Origin: Merluccius polli
Taxonomy: Eukaryota > Chordata > Actinopteri > Gadiformes > Merlucciidae
Reading direction: 5' to 3'
Length of the DNA stretch: 64,000 nt
Assembly: GCA_030340625.1 (NCBI GenBank)
Contig: JAOPHQ010001138.1
Span: forward strand, 1-64,000
Below the pieces are notes generated by a model. It did not search any database and had not been told where the DNA came from. It saw only the letters and a program-made list of their open reading frames with translations. A program made the translations under genes and the position numbers. Numbering within the stretch: position 1 is the stretch's first letter; each line of letters starts with the position of its first letter. Shown piece by piece: positions 1 through 27,900 of this stretch.

Positions 1-236
1 CCAAAGCCGACTCGAAAGACAGCCGTTCGCCAGCAGCAGCAGCCATTGTTTACCTCTAACACGGAACCGTCGCAACTCTGTCGTCATGGTAGCCCGGCTT
101 CCGACTCCGCCCCTCACGCTGTGATTGGTCTGACATACTTGGTGTTTCCAGCACCAAAAAGCCGACGGAGCCGTGCTAGACCTACCTAGCTGCCAAATAA
201 ATTTGCTGCCGCTAGGGGGTGTCTAGAGTTCTAGGC
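1..236 (-). mobile_element. Dispersed transposon copy, truncated by the window edge
   Basis: Read on the minus strand, this stretch matches the plus strand at about 45816-46060 almost base for base, including the end around TAGCCTAGAACTCTAGACAC and the GCTGCTGCTGCTG run near the ATG of a short ORF. The two copies are inverted relative to each other and about 45 kb apart, so they are independent insertions of one family. The left part is cut off by the window. No target duplication can be checked here. Confidence 0.75.
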
Positions 237-316
237 TAAGATTGGGCTGCTTTTTGAGGATCAGGGGGTGTTGCCAGTTTGGGCTGCTTTTTGAGGACGT
301 TCAGCAGTGTTGTTAC

Positions 317-507
317 TACTTTCAGCTACTTCTACTATTTCAGCTTCTACTACTACTTTCAGCTACTTCTACTATTTCAGCTTCTTCTACTACTTTCAGA
401 TTCTTCTACTATTTCAGCTTCTTCTACTACTTTCAGATTCTTCTACTATTTCAGCTTCTACTACTACTTTCAGCTTCTTCTACTATTTCAGCTTCTACTA
501 CTACTTT
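317..507 (+). repeat. Pyrimidine-rich minisatellite of TTTCAG units
   Basis: A tandem array of CTTCTACTA(C/T)TTTCAG-like units with 11 TTTCAG copies. Each unit looks like a polypyrimidine tract followed by CAG, that is, a 3' splice-site consensus. It lies in an NFU1 intron upstream of the exon at 849. No gene function is implied by the ORFs that read through it. Confidence 0.85.
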
Positions 508-848
508 CAGATTCTTCAGATCAATTCATTTTATATTTCTGCTTTGCGCTTATCATTCAGCTTCCAGTATTCACACGCGTCTGCAGGAAATGCATTTTCT
601 AGTTTGCATTTGAATATTGTCCCCTTTAACGTGGGGCATATTTGGAGAATGCAAAATTGGATGATTGCATTTTCATTTTATTTATGACTCAGATAATGCA
701 TTCATATTATGAAAAATAAAAAGCATTAGTGCTATTGCATTTTCATTCTCAACATTTCATGTTTCATTTCATTTTGATTGTCCTAAAAATGCTTCCATAG
801 TTTACTACACTTGGGACATCAGAAGCATTAATTCCTCTTGTTGTTTAG

Positions 849-2561
849 GCAGTTGTTTCGAATTGATGGCATCAAAGGTGTGTTCTTGGGTCCAGACTTC
901 ATCACCATAACAAAGGTTTTTGCACCAAAATAATAAAATATAACTAAACCAAAATAATGTTTTTTGGTTGTTTGGTTAAAATGTCTTTCTCGTCCTCTCT
1001 TAGTCGGACGCAGATGTAGAATGGAAGGTGATCAAACCAGATGTATTTGCTGCCATTATGGACTTCTTCACCACTGGACTGCCTGTGGTCAATGAGGACA
1101 GCACCCCCAGTCCAGACACAGGTACATGTGCAGATCTAATAGAAACCTTCTCTTCTCTCGCCAAAATAGTATCTTCTCTCGCCAAAATAGTATCTCCTCC
1201 AGAAGAACATAGACTGTGGGTTCAGAGATGAATCCAACAGATAAGTTAAATTGCTTAATAAATGTGCTGATAAATGTGTATTTTTTGGCAGCACCATCCG
1301 ACGATGACGACGAAGTAGTTGCTATGATCAAAGAGCTCCTGGACACTCGAATACGGTAGATGCAGTTTAAAAAAATGCATCTTACATAGAGACTTTCTTT
1401 GCTGAATACTGTTAAGTCATCAGCTCTCTTGACTTCAGATGTGCATCTGTCCGACAGGCCCACAGTCCAGGAGGACGGGGGAGACGTTCTGTACCGGGGC
1501 TTTGAGGACGGCATCGTCAAACTGAAACTGCAGGGCTCCTGCACCAGCTGCCCCAGCTCCATTATCACATTGAAGAGCGGAATCCAGAACATGTTGCAGT
1601 TCTACGTTCCGGAAGTGGAATCAGTGGAGCAGGTCCGTACTGGAAAATGTGCTGATTATTATGCATGTAACATAGGAATAGGAAAAATAAGTAGAGCCTT
1701 GTGCTTGATGCGAGTTGCTGCTCTCTTGGGGTTTAAGAGGCAGCCGATTTAACACATTGAGCCTACCGTTGGGGTAGTGAGAATCTCTGTCATATACAAG
1801 AAGTCGGCTACTTCCGGCTAAAAGAGTGGTAGTTTTGTATTGGCTGCGCACCCTATCTCGAGCGAGTCTGACGTGGGTTTTGACAACGTTTGACAACCCC
1901 CCCTCACACTTGCTCCTATGGAACCCAAAAACGCCTGTGACGAGACCGTCCCCAGAACATTTAATAGCCGAGGTGCTGCCTGTGAAATAACAACAAACTA
2001 ACGGGACGAGTTATGCACCAGGGACTTGCATATGTATCAGGAGACTCTGGTTCATTACTCACCCTGTTATTAGTTTGCAGGCAGCACCCTACACCCATGA
2101 CAGCACCTCTGCTGCAAAATGCTCAGGAGGGAAAATGGGGCTGGCATTCTTGTGTTCTTTTTTGTTCAGATTGAAAACAAAAAATCAAAATACTCTTCTT
2201 TTCACCAACTGACGACGTAGCAAAGGGCTACAAAACGTGTCAAAATCTAATTACACAGATTGTATTGGAAAGTGAAACTTTCCCACGAACGGGCCGTATT
2301 AAGTCAGGAAACTGCCCCTTTAAGTCAGAAAAATACTTATCTAATATGAAATACTTGCATTTTGCAATGCTTTTTACTTAATACAGTGTTTAGGTTTTCC
2401 AGATTTCCAATGTCTTTTCATTGAACTAAAGAAGTTCAATTATTTTAAAAACACATCAAACATGGAAATGTCAAATGAACTATCTGAATTATGAATGTAT
2501 TTTTTTCCTGACTTTCATGACCCAGGTAAAGGATGAAGAAGAGAAGATTGCTCAAGCTTGA
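849..2561 (+). CDS. nfu1: NFU1 iron-sulfur cluster scaffold (3' part, five exons)
   Basis: NFU1 is a mitochondrial scaffold that delivers 4Fe-4S clusters to lipoate synthase and respiratory enzymes. Coding exons: 849-915, 1004-1121, 1292-1355, 1458-1632 and 2526-2561 (TGA). Junctions are GT/AG and the phases are continuous. The first exon could instead begin at 853, because AG occurs twice there. The visible product contains the end of the Nfu N-terminal domain (LFRIDGIKGVFLGPDFI), an acidic linker, then the C-terminal NFU domain (VQEDGGDV, GFEDGIVKLKLQGSC) with the cluster-binding CxxC as CTSC. Upstream exons with the mitochondrial targeting sequence are outside the window. The donor after 915 (GTTTTT) is weak. 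GFPT1 follows 1.1 kb downstream in the same direction, as in human. Confidence 0.95.
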
Positions 2562-2638
2562 ATCCAATGGCAAGCAACTTGCATAGATGGATTCCACTCC
2601 TACAGCTCTGCTGTCATTGACCACGCACACCGTCTATC

Positions 2639-2738
2639 AATAAATATAGTGTATCTGATGATTTCAAGCAACATAGTGATGTGTAAACATACAGTATTAC
2701 AAATATTTTTAGAATATATATCAATTTGTGTAAATAAA
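2639..2738 (+). terminator. NFU1 polyadenylation signals
   Basis: Two AATAAA hexamers, at 2639-2644 and 2733-2738, lie 78 and 172 bases after the NFU1 stop codon. Which one is used cannot be told from sequence alone. Confidence 0.6.
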
Positions 2739-2744
2739 GACTTA

Positions 2745-3495
2745 CATTTGCTAAGTGTACCTATCATTTACAATTATAGTTAATATACAACATTCACTCA
2801 CACTGGTTATTATGGGTCACTTACCTCAGAAATGTAATATAAAATAACAAACTACTATATAATTTGTATCCTCAGTTGCTGTGGTCACCTCAACATACCT
2901 GGTCTGGCTTAGGATAAACTAACCTTGTTTGTGTACAAGTCTCAACAGGCCCTGCAAGGTTAACAATAACTTCCCCTTTAACAAAGTTTAAATATCTACA
3001 ATTTGGCATTGGGATATGTTTCAGCATCCCACTCATGCTGCCTCACCAATCTCTTATATATTATCTGGAAGATATTTTGTCTTGCTCAAGGTTTAAACAA
3101 CACTTAAAGGATATTGTTGGAAATATGTCATTACCCATTACCCCATTACCAATGCACATTACTCAGGTGAATGTTTACTACTAGGACCAATACAATTCAT
3201 GCGGCTTATTGGGACTTTGTTTATATGTGTTACAACAATTATACAATTATAATATATTGTATTGTGTGCCTTATTTATTATTGAATATATACAAAATTAA
3301 CTAGATACACTAAAGGTATGATGATGACGCTCAAACATTTGGAGCTGTGTTATACCTAATGTAAGTACTATCATGAATATTATTATATTAGTATGTGTTA
3401 GACGAGAGCTCATTGACATGTGCATGTCCCCGGATCTCCATCCTGATGCCACGTCAGGAGAGCCTGCGTCGGCGGATGTACCCTGAGTGACAGGG
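2745..3495. other. Intergenic spacer between NFU1 and GFPT1
   Basis: AT-rich spacer of about 750 bases. No conserved exon, RNA gene or clear repeat was recognised. Short ORFs here have no recognisable content. Confidence 0.5.
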
Positions 3496-3643
3496 TTCTC
3501 TGCCAATCAGACGAGGGTATATAATTAGACTCCCGAATCTGATTCGATGACAGCATTCGGAGGCGGGATCTCGCCTGACGAGCCTTACTAGATGCGGAAG
3601 CGAGACTGACAGAGCAGCAGTCACTAACAACTACAGAGAAGAC
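3496..3643 (+). promoter_or_regulatory. GFPT1 core promoter and 5'UTR
   Basis: A CCAAT box (3503-3507) and a TATATAAT element (3518-3525) lie about 120-140 bases before the GFPT1 start codon. Transcription would then begin near 3550, giving a 5'UTR of roughly 95 bases. This is inferred from motifs only. Confidence 0.5.
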
Positions 3644-19946
<16,303 letters not shown>

Positions 19947-21605
19947 AACCCAGCCCTCGTGGACTGAGAAAAGCCCTTGTGGACACTTGGTTATTCAAAC
20001 AAGTAGACCCCAAGCAAGAGGGTGTTTTCTCACGTGTCTTTTGTCATCTGTTTTTAAATGTTATTGTTGATCTCATCTTCAAAAAAAATCATTTTGTTTT
20101 TTTTTCACTTTAACAATTGTCATGTTTCTGTTATTTTGAAGATGAGCTGTTTATCATTGGTGGCAGGATTTGGGCTGGACCTTTCAATAAGTACTTTAGT
20201 TATTTCTTCTTCCTCAGTGTAAACCTATAGCAACTCAAGCTAAAGGCTAGTGCTGGGAGGCGGACGTTTTGGATAATTCACAGCCTTACTTAAAAGCTTG
20301 TGAATAAATCCAAATTTCCCAGTTTATTTTAGCTGGTCATTCATTTACTGTTACTTTGTTCTTGTCTTGGTACGTTCGGCAGACAGGATTTGGGTATGTT
20401 ATGTTCCATGTTAGGATGACCCTAAGTTACTGAGTTCCTTTTCCTTTTTTAGTGCAATCTTTGAGTATATTTTGGATCAGTTTTCTTTTATGTTGGCAAG
20501 TGTCTACACAGTGAAGTCGAAGACCGTCCTAAGTAGTTCCAAACAATTCCTTCCAATCAAATGAAGTGCTGTTATGTGTTGCTTTGAGGCTTTTTGTTCT
20601 TCACTGGAGTTACTTGTAAGCACATGTTATTAGAAAAGAGGCATCAACTTGATTAACTGTGGGGTTTTGGGCCACTGTCAGAAGTTGAACCTCAGTTTTG
20701 GGCATATGCACCAAGACCTCCAACCCTGGTGTTCTTCACATCAGGTGGATGGTCTTCATGTTACGTGTAATTAGTAGCATTTACCTGGTAAGGATTGACT
20801 TTTTTTTGGTTACACCTCAACAACTTTCTTGTTAGTTCTCTGTAGTGAAACTTTTAACTGACATTTGTACTTCCACTACTGTATTCCCTGGGTTTACGAT
20901 ACACCTCAAGCCAGTAACTTTTGTTTTAATCAAATGAAGTTACATATAAGCAGCTATGTTGCACTAGTAATGGCACCAGCCCACACCGTGCCACCAAGTC
21001 ACTGTGACAGCAACGTTGGGACCATTTTACTGTTTATTTTATCCTACATGGTAAATGATTCATGATTGAAGTTGTTTGAAATGTGAATAATTTGTCTTTT
21101 GAAAAACCCTGTCAAACCAAAAAAGTGTGTTATTTTACAGTAGCATTGACAGGAGTAAACCAAAACATGCTTTATCGTTTTTGATGCTGGTGATCAGCTT
21201 TATGGGCGCTTTCTTTGAACCTGGAACAAATGCACATTGAATAAGTGTGGTGATGTATTAGGAGATGCCTTTTTTGTTTGCACACATTTGATTTCACTAA
21301 CTTGGAGTAGGCTAGGACATTTGCTTTTTTGCAATCAAGCCTACACTTTGTCTAGTCTTGGCATTGTTTTCACCTTAGCTTTTTATTGAGCCAGTGGAAG
21401 GATTGTAATGAAAACAACTGGACTGTTATCACTGGTAGGCCTACTCTAACCACAGCAAATCAGGTTATCAGTTGGTCTGAACAAAGCATAAGCAGCAGAT
21501 ATGCGCTAAATCCTGGCAACATCTGTTGGAAACTGCTGGGTTACACTGGGGAGGGGTTAACTATTGGCAAAGACTGATGCAATAAAAGTGTCAAGTACTT
21601 CTTTA
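19947..21605 (+). terminator. GFPT1 3'UTR with polyadenylation signal
   Basis: The sequence after the TGA at 19944-19946 has no recognised exon. An AATAAA at 21581-21586 is the best candidate for the distal poly(A) signal, giving a 3'UTR of about 1.65 kb. An earlier AATAAA at about 20303 could give a short form. Confidence 0.55.
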
Positions 21606-21846
21606 CAGACTTGTCACGGTGTAGTTTGTAATCGCCACATGTCCCCTGAACGCAGTAGAAAATGTTCCCATCAATAGTTAGATCAACACTTTTATAGTCA
21701 TTTTAAAAAAAAGAAAAAAAAGGTAAAAGTCAATTGACATACATTTAATACATTAAAAAGGTACTTGTATTTAAAACAAAATGAAGTCGTTTGCTTTGGA
21801 CAAACAAAGAGTTGGGAGTAGGCTTTAAACAAGGTTTGGAAGGACC

Positions 21847-22389
21847 CTAGATCCTAGTCCTGGTGGGGGGACCACAGCCTGTGAGGACCCACAACGTGGA
21901 GCCGAGAGGGCCCAGACGTCTGGTCACAGCCATGCAGAGGAGGACTGCTGCCCTCACACACACACACACCTTCAGCACGACACGAGGTGCCAGGGAGACG
22001 TGAGACACGACGACACAACACACAGCCAAGGGATGGCTGAAAAGTCCCGTTACGGTATGCGACGCTGAATGGACTCGGTTGTAGTAGTGGTTCAGGTACC
22101 TCCAGCTGTGGTACCACTTAAAGCATTTCCAGCCGTTTCTTTCCAGAGTCGGTGAATGGAGGAGTGTGGTTGAGGAAGTCCTCCCTTCCGGTGTCAAATC
22201 CTCGCTGGCTCCTAAAGGCAACCTTTTCAGCGTCGACCTCAAATATCCGTTGACCTTCAGCGTCAAAGAAAGAAAGCCGGCGAAACCATTTGTGCAGCAA
22301 AGTAACACTTGCAGGATATATTCGTTGTACTGACTGGCTGCAACGATGGCCCTAGTTGCAGGTGCGACGTAGCCGTGAAAGACGCCCAT
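21847..22389 (-). CDS. Unrecognised single-exon ORF, 180 codons
   Basis: Open frame on the minus strand starting MGVFHGYVAPATRAIVAA. I do not recognise it. The interval is more CpG-rich than its surroundings, and CCAAT boxes in both orientations (about 22556-22589) lie 170-200 bases upstream, so a transcript may start here. A second minus-strand frame (22118-22300, LLHKWFRRLSFFDAEGQRIF) reads more like real protein than the long frame does. This could be a frameshifted gene remnant or a lncRNA. It sits between the 3' ends of GFPT1 and ANTXR1. Confidence 0.2.
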   Translation of the reverse strand: MGVFHGYVAPATRAIVAASQYNEYILQVLLCCTNGFAGFLSLTLKVNGYLRSTLKRLPLGASEDLTPEGRTSSTTLLHSPTLERNGWKCFKWYHSWRYLNHYYNRVHSASHTVTGLFSHPLAVCCVVVSHVSLAPRVVLKVCVCVRAAVLLCMAVTRRLGPLGSTLWVLTGCGPPTRTRI

Positions 22390-22399
22390 CAGTCCGAAT

Positions 22400-22700
22400 A
22401 AAGAGGCTGTTTTCTGTTGTATCAGTCAGTCACAGTCCGTTGTGAAGAAAAACGGACGCCATCGTCTTCTCCAATTAATTGTAATTATCAACCGCTGCTG
22501 CCGCAACGTCTTGCCTGGCGTAGTTCATATTCGAATATCCGCCCCATTAGGCGCAGCCAATCACAGGATGCTTAATTGGCCTGTTTGAATTTGATTGGCC
22601 AGGCTTGTCTGCTTAATCTATTCATTTGCTTCTGGAGACGGAGCAAAACTCTTGTCTAATTAGTATCTTAGTTAGTAGATCAGCTGAACTTACACGTAAC
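22400..22700 (-). promoter_or_regulatory. CCAAT-box-rich candidate promoter
   Basis: CCAAT at about 22556 and inverted ATTGG at about 22575 and 22595 lie in a GC-richer patch upstream of the minus-strand ORF. No TATA box is evident. Confidence 0.3.
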
Positions 22701-24992
22701 GTCAACTGCTCTGTTACGCACCCGAGTTATTGTGCACCCATGAGCCTATATGATGTGGAATTAGGCTAACAATGGCACAGGGAAGTTATTAAGAGTATTC
22801 AAATAGATGTACATTGTGTAGATGTAAGTGAGTGGGCTATATTTAGAGGGCAGAAGCTTGCACTGGTCGCTGTGTTCGTTCTGCCCTATCTCCACAATCA
22901 CAGTTGTGTCAAAAGCAATTGACACCAGCATTGTTTTTCTTGCAGGCTGTCCACATTTCCCGAGGATTAAATTGTGTCAATGTTTTTCCAAGATAGCCCA
23001 CTCCATTTCAGCATGGGACATAACTCATCTGAACATCTGGATGCCGTTAGCCATGCGTCCAGCCGTGCACGCTTTTCCCTCTCCTCTAAAGGAGTGACTG
23101 AGGTGCACTGGTATGTTTGCAGCACATTGCAAACATAAATGTATCAACTTTATTAAGGGACGGTGTCAGTTCCTCAATGTACAGTTGTGTACAAGTCATG
23201 AAGATACAGATTTATTTATTTTGTAATCTTATTGATGTGTAGAATTTGGATACATAGAAACAGGCTTGAAGCCTGAAGAGACTCATGCTGGAAGAAGTGA
23301 GAAGTGAATTCCTAGAAGTGTCATTTCTAGGAATATAAATTGCAGCCAATTGAATGTTTAACCTGCAATGCAGTGCAAATGTCAGAATGGTATAGCCACA
23401 CAGCAACATAAATAGCTTCACATATCTTTTTACAATATGAATTGTTTACTTTCACTTTCAATGAATTTTACCTGCAGGTGAAAAGTCAAACGGCATTCAT
23501 TAACTGCTAACCGCGAATATGTGGAGCATTTTTGGTTGTCACTAGTCTCATGAAAATGCTACTCTCTGATGTGAGTTGGTCCCATCCCATCTCAACATCA
23601 AATTTCCTACAATCATCCTAACCAGTTCAAAACTTAAATAATAAGGAATTAAAAGCATCTCTTTACATTAAAGAGAAATCTCTGTTTTAACATATGTGTA
23701 TTGAATGCATCTGGCAGTGAAGAGAGCTGGTTTTCCATGAGCTGTCTTCCCAACCCTGGTCAGCGGACAGACCCTGCAGTGCTGGACTACTTTCCAGTTC
23801 ATCCAACAGACACGGCGGGGAAAGGTATTGTAATGTGTGTGTGCTGCTGATTGAAATCCCTTTTTCTCGCGCACATACATATGGTTTCAGCAAATATCTT
23901 GTGTTAAAGGCCCACCTGGAGGAGACCCCCTGTGTGTGAACATGAAGTTGTTCTCAACAAGTCTTTGCCTCGATTGTTGATTTTTGTATCAGGGTTTGGA
24001 CACAGCTCCCTATATAAGCCAAACCAATTGTGCCAGAATTCCCAGTCGTCCCTGCCCCGGTTTATACGAGTAATTTTGACAGCTCAGTGCCTAAATGAAT
24101 GATGCGATTGTACTTGAATGTGCACAAGTAAATCATGAAGCATATTGGCAATGGAGCAAGAAACACAAAAGTTGTGACAAGAATATCCAAGGCAATCATT
24201 GTCAGATTTAGTGCTGTTCCACTGCATCCTGGATACGTTCATTGTATGTGTTCATTTGCATTTATTTAATCTCCAACTTTAAAAAGATGATTCATCTGAC
24301 ACAAACTACTAATACTTACCAATCAAACAGGAAACTCTGAAGAAACAATGAAGAGTTGCTTATAAAAAACTTAAACTTCAATGCTATTACATGCAAATAA
24401 TTAAACTTTGGTAAGGTACCCATATAAAGATTCCTCTGAATAATCTCTCTTTAGATGTTTCTGGAATATTTGCAGCTATAGACTGCGCACCATTTCTGAT
24501 TATTTTCATGCAAAACAGAACACTATCAATATACTGCCCACTGTACCTCCCCTCTTTAAAAAGGCATTGATAATACTCCATTTCTTGTCCTATTCCAGAT
24601 TTCATCCGTTCTTCTGCGCTTGTGGAAAAGGACAGTGGGGCCTGAGGGAGCTCTGAAGGCCAAGGCAGATGTTTTTCAGCACCCCTGGCCTCCTGTGCAT
24701 GAGCTAACCACCTTCAAACGCCTCTCTCTCTCTGTATGTCAAGCGTGGCAACAATTGCACTGTTGGGCTAAATGTGTACACATGTCACTGTAAACAGATA
24801 GCCAAAAAAGAGTTTTGCTAGTTTCTAGCGATTCCACTCCCGTAGAGGGTCAGACATGGGAACAATGTCTTCCATTTATCTTGAACCGCTCAAGTTTGTG
24901 CTTGCCGGTAAAATCAGGAGTCGCCGTGGGCTGACAGCAATGCTGGGGTCACCCAGTGTTTTCTTCTGGTTGCGTCCCCCCCACCTGGAGCG
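22701..24992. other. Intergenic stretch including the ANTXR1 3'UTR
   Basis: No coding exon or clear repeat was recognised. It must include the minus-strand ANTXR1 3'UTR. TTTATT (AATAAA on the minus strand) at 24261-24266 is one possible poly(A) signal, and others occur near 23148 and 23212. Confidence 0.4.
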
Positions 24993-27900
24993 CTACAGGG
25001 TGGGGCGTGGTGGTGGGCGGGCTGGGGGCGGAGCTCTTACGGGCGGAGGACCCTGCGGCATGGGGGGCAAGGAGCTGGTGGGGGAGGCTGGCGGTGATGG
25101 TGGTAGGCTTGGTGGGACCAACGGTGGTGCTGGAATATTCAGAGCCATGGCAGGATGGGCAAAGCTCGGGGGCGGAGTGGTGGGCAGAGGGGTGGTAGGA
25201 GGAGGCGGGAGGGGGGAGCCAGGAGGGGGCGTGGGGGGCAGAGGTGGCAGGGTGGAGAAAGGAAAGGATGTGGAGCAGGAGAACGGAGGCAGCTTGGGGG
25301 TGGGTGGGAGAATGCCCTGGGGGGTGGGTGGGAGAGTGCCCTGGGGGGTGGGTGGGAGAGTGCCCTGGGGGGCAGGAGGGCTGCAGTCTGAGGGTGGGCA
25401 GTAGATGGGAGACGGGTGGTGGTTGTAGTGAGGGTAGCAGGGCCCGGGGTTGGACTTGATCCGGGTGAAGTTAATGCAGCGGCCCTAGAATGACACACAT
25501 ACACACAGATATTAGGGGAATGGTTAAAAGGGGGTCGTGGGTTTAAAGCCCAAAGCACGCGACCGTGTCGGGACAGACGCAAGATAATAGTTAGACTTAA
25601 CGAGTCTAAACCAAGTCAGTTAAAAAACAACCCCACTACATGTACTTTACTCCGTTAAAAACAATATGATTCTATTTATTTTTTGTGTCGCGTTACAAAC
25701 ATGAACGTACATTTGCATTCTGTGTGCTTTGGGCTTAAGTCTTTTACAGGTTACTTGAAGTCTGAAGACTCTGAATAGGACATCTATGAGCAATTTAGGG
25801 CCTCTAAATTATCCATGCGCGTACTTGAAAAAACACAGAGAGAACAATGTAAACCATAGGGTTAACTATGCAGACAGGACCTGGGGCATGACCCAGATAC
25901 CTGAAATACAGTGCCTCTAAGGGAATCGTATTCACGGTTCTTGTCTCTAATTAACTCCATTTGTCAAAACCTGGTTCCAAAGTCTGGTAAAAAAAAAATA
26001 TATATTTCAATGTGTATCTTTTCACTACCTATTGCTTTGACAAGACACAGTTAACCTGTTGTTAGAAGAGCTGAATTAACCTGAAGCTTTCTTGCTGCTC
26101 TCTGTTACAGATCGTGCTGCGTGATGATTAGACGACCAAGGAATCCCTGTCTATTGTCCAAGTGTATATATTATACTGTCTGCTATGGGGCAGGGCCACT
26201 CTACCAGACCTGCACACATGCTGGGATTCTGATTCATGGCTTTAATGATATGTAATGCTGGGAATATGCCAGTATAGCAATCATACCATCATTCAAATCC
26301 CTTTAGAGTGAGTTTAGGTCTACCGGTGTCTACCACCTATAGACTGGCCAGCAGCTATGGAGATCAGGAGGTGTGCAAGTTTAGACTGGTAGGTAGATAA
26401 CACTCAATGGCTGCTTCTGTGTTGGAGACCCAAGACGGCCCTCTGAGACAAGATACACATTCTATATACCGAGAGGTGAGAATAGAGTTATTTATTTGTG
26501 TGTGTAGTAAGTGGAGCAATGGACCAGGGCCGGCCCGAGGCATAAGCGAACTAAGCGGCTGCTTAGGGCCCCCAATTGTGCACCCCCCCGCTCAACAATC
26601 GCGCAATAGAAATTCTCCGGTAGCACCCCCCCCCCCCCCCCCCCCCGCTCAACAATCGCGCAGGAGGGGGCCCCAAAAGATCAAATTCTGCTTAGGGCCC
26701 CCACAAGGCTTGGGCCGGCACTGCAATGGACTATTACATTAAGTTTCCGATGTACTCAACATAATGCTTCCTATACCATGGCCCGGGTGAATAATCGATT
26801 CTGATTGGCTGGAGACGTGTGGATTATTTTTCGATTACATGTATGGCTATTACGTGATCGTTTAATCACCGGGCTAAAAATGAATGCGCTAAACGAAACG
26901 TTAGTAACTGTCAACTTGGATCGGACTCGGAGGGGACTACATTTAGAAAGCTTCCCCGTTGTCGTTACTAAGATCATCTCCATTTACTGGAGTAATAAGG
27001 TAACGTTGCCATGTCGTTACTAAGATCATCTCTATTACCTGGAGTAATAAGGTAACGTTACCATGTCGTTACTAAGATCATCTCTATTACCTGGAGTAAT
27101 AAGGTAACGTTACCATGTCGTTACTAAGGTTGTCTCTATTTACCGGAGTAATAAGGTAACGTTGCCATGTCGTTACTAAGATTGTCTCTATTTACTGGAG
27201 TAATAAGGTAACGTTACCATGTCGTTACTAAGATCATCTCCATTTACTGGAGTAATAAGGTAACGTTGCCATGTCGTTACTAAGATCATCTCCATTTACT
27301 GGAGTAATAAGGTAACGTTGCCATGTCGTTACTAAGATCATCTCTATTACCTGGAGTAATAAGGTAACGTTGCCATGTCGTTACTAAGGTTGTCTCTATT
27401 ACCTGGAGTAATAAGGTAACGTTACCATGTCGTTACTAAGGTTGTCTCTATTTACCGGAGTAATAAGGTAACGTTGCCATGTCGTTACTAAGATCATCTC
27501 CATTTACTGGAGTAATAAGGTAACGTTGCCAGGTCGTTACTAAGATCATCTCTATTACCTGGAGTAATAAGGTAACGTTACCATGTCGTTCCTAAGGTTG
27601 TCTCTATTTACTGGAGTAATAAGGTAACGTTGCCATGTCGTTACTAAGATCGTCTCTATTTACCGGAGTAATAAGGTAACGTTGCCATGTCGTTACTAAG
27701 ATCGTCTCTATTTACCAGAGTAATAAGGTAACGTTACCATGTCGTTACTAAGATCGTCTCTATTACCTGGAGTAATAAGGTAACGTTGCCATGTCGTTCC
27801 TAAGGTTGTCTCTATTTACTGGAGTAATAAGGTAACGTTGCCATGTCGTTACTAAGATTGTCTCTATTTACCGGAGTAATAAGTTAACGTTGCCATGTCG

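Noticed and set aside
24856..25404. 182-codon Gly/Arg-rich plus-strand ORF
   Set aside because: It is the antisense of the Pro-rich last exon of ANTXR1, whose splice acceptor, frame and stop all fit.
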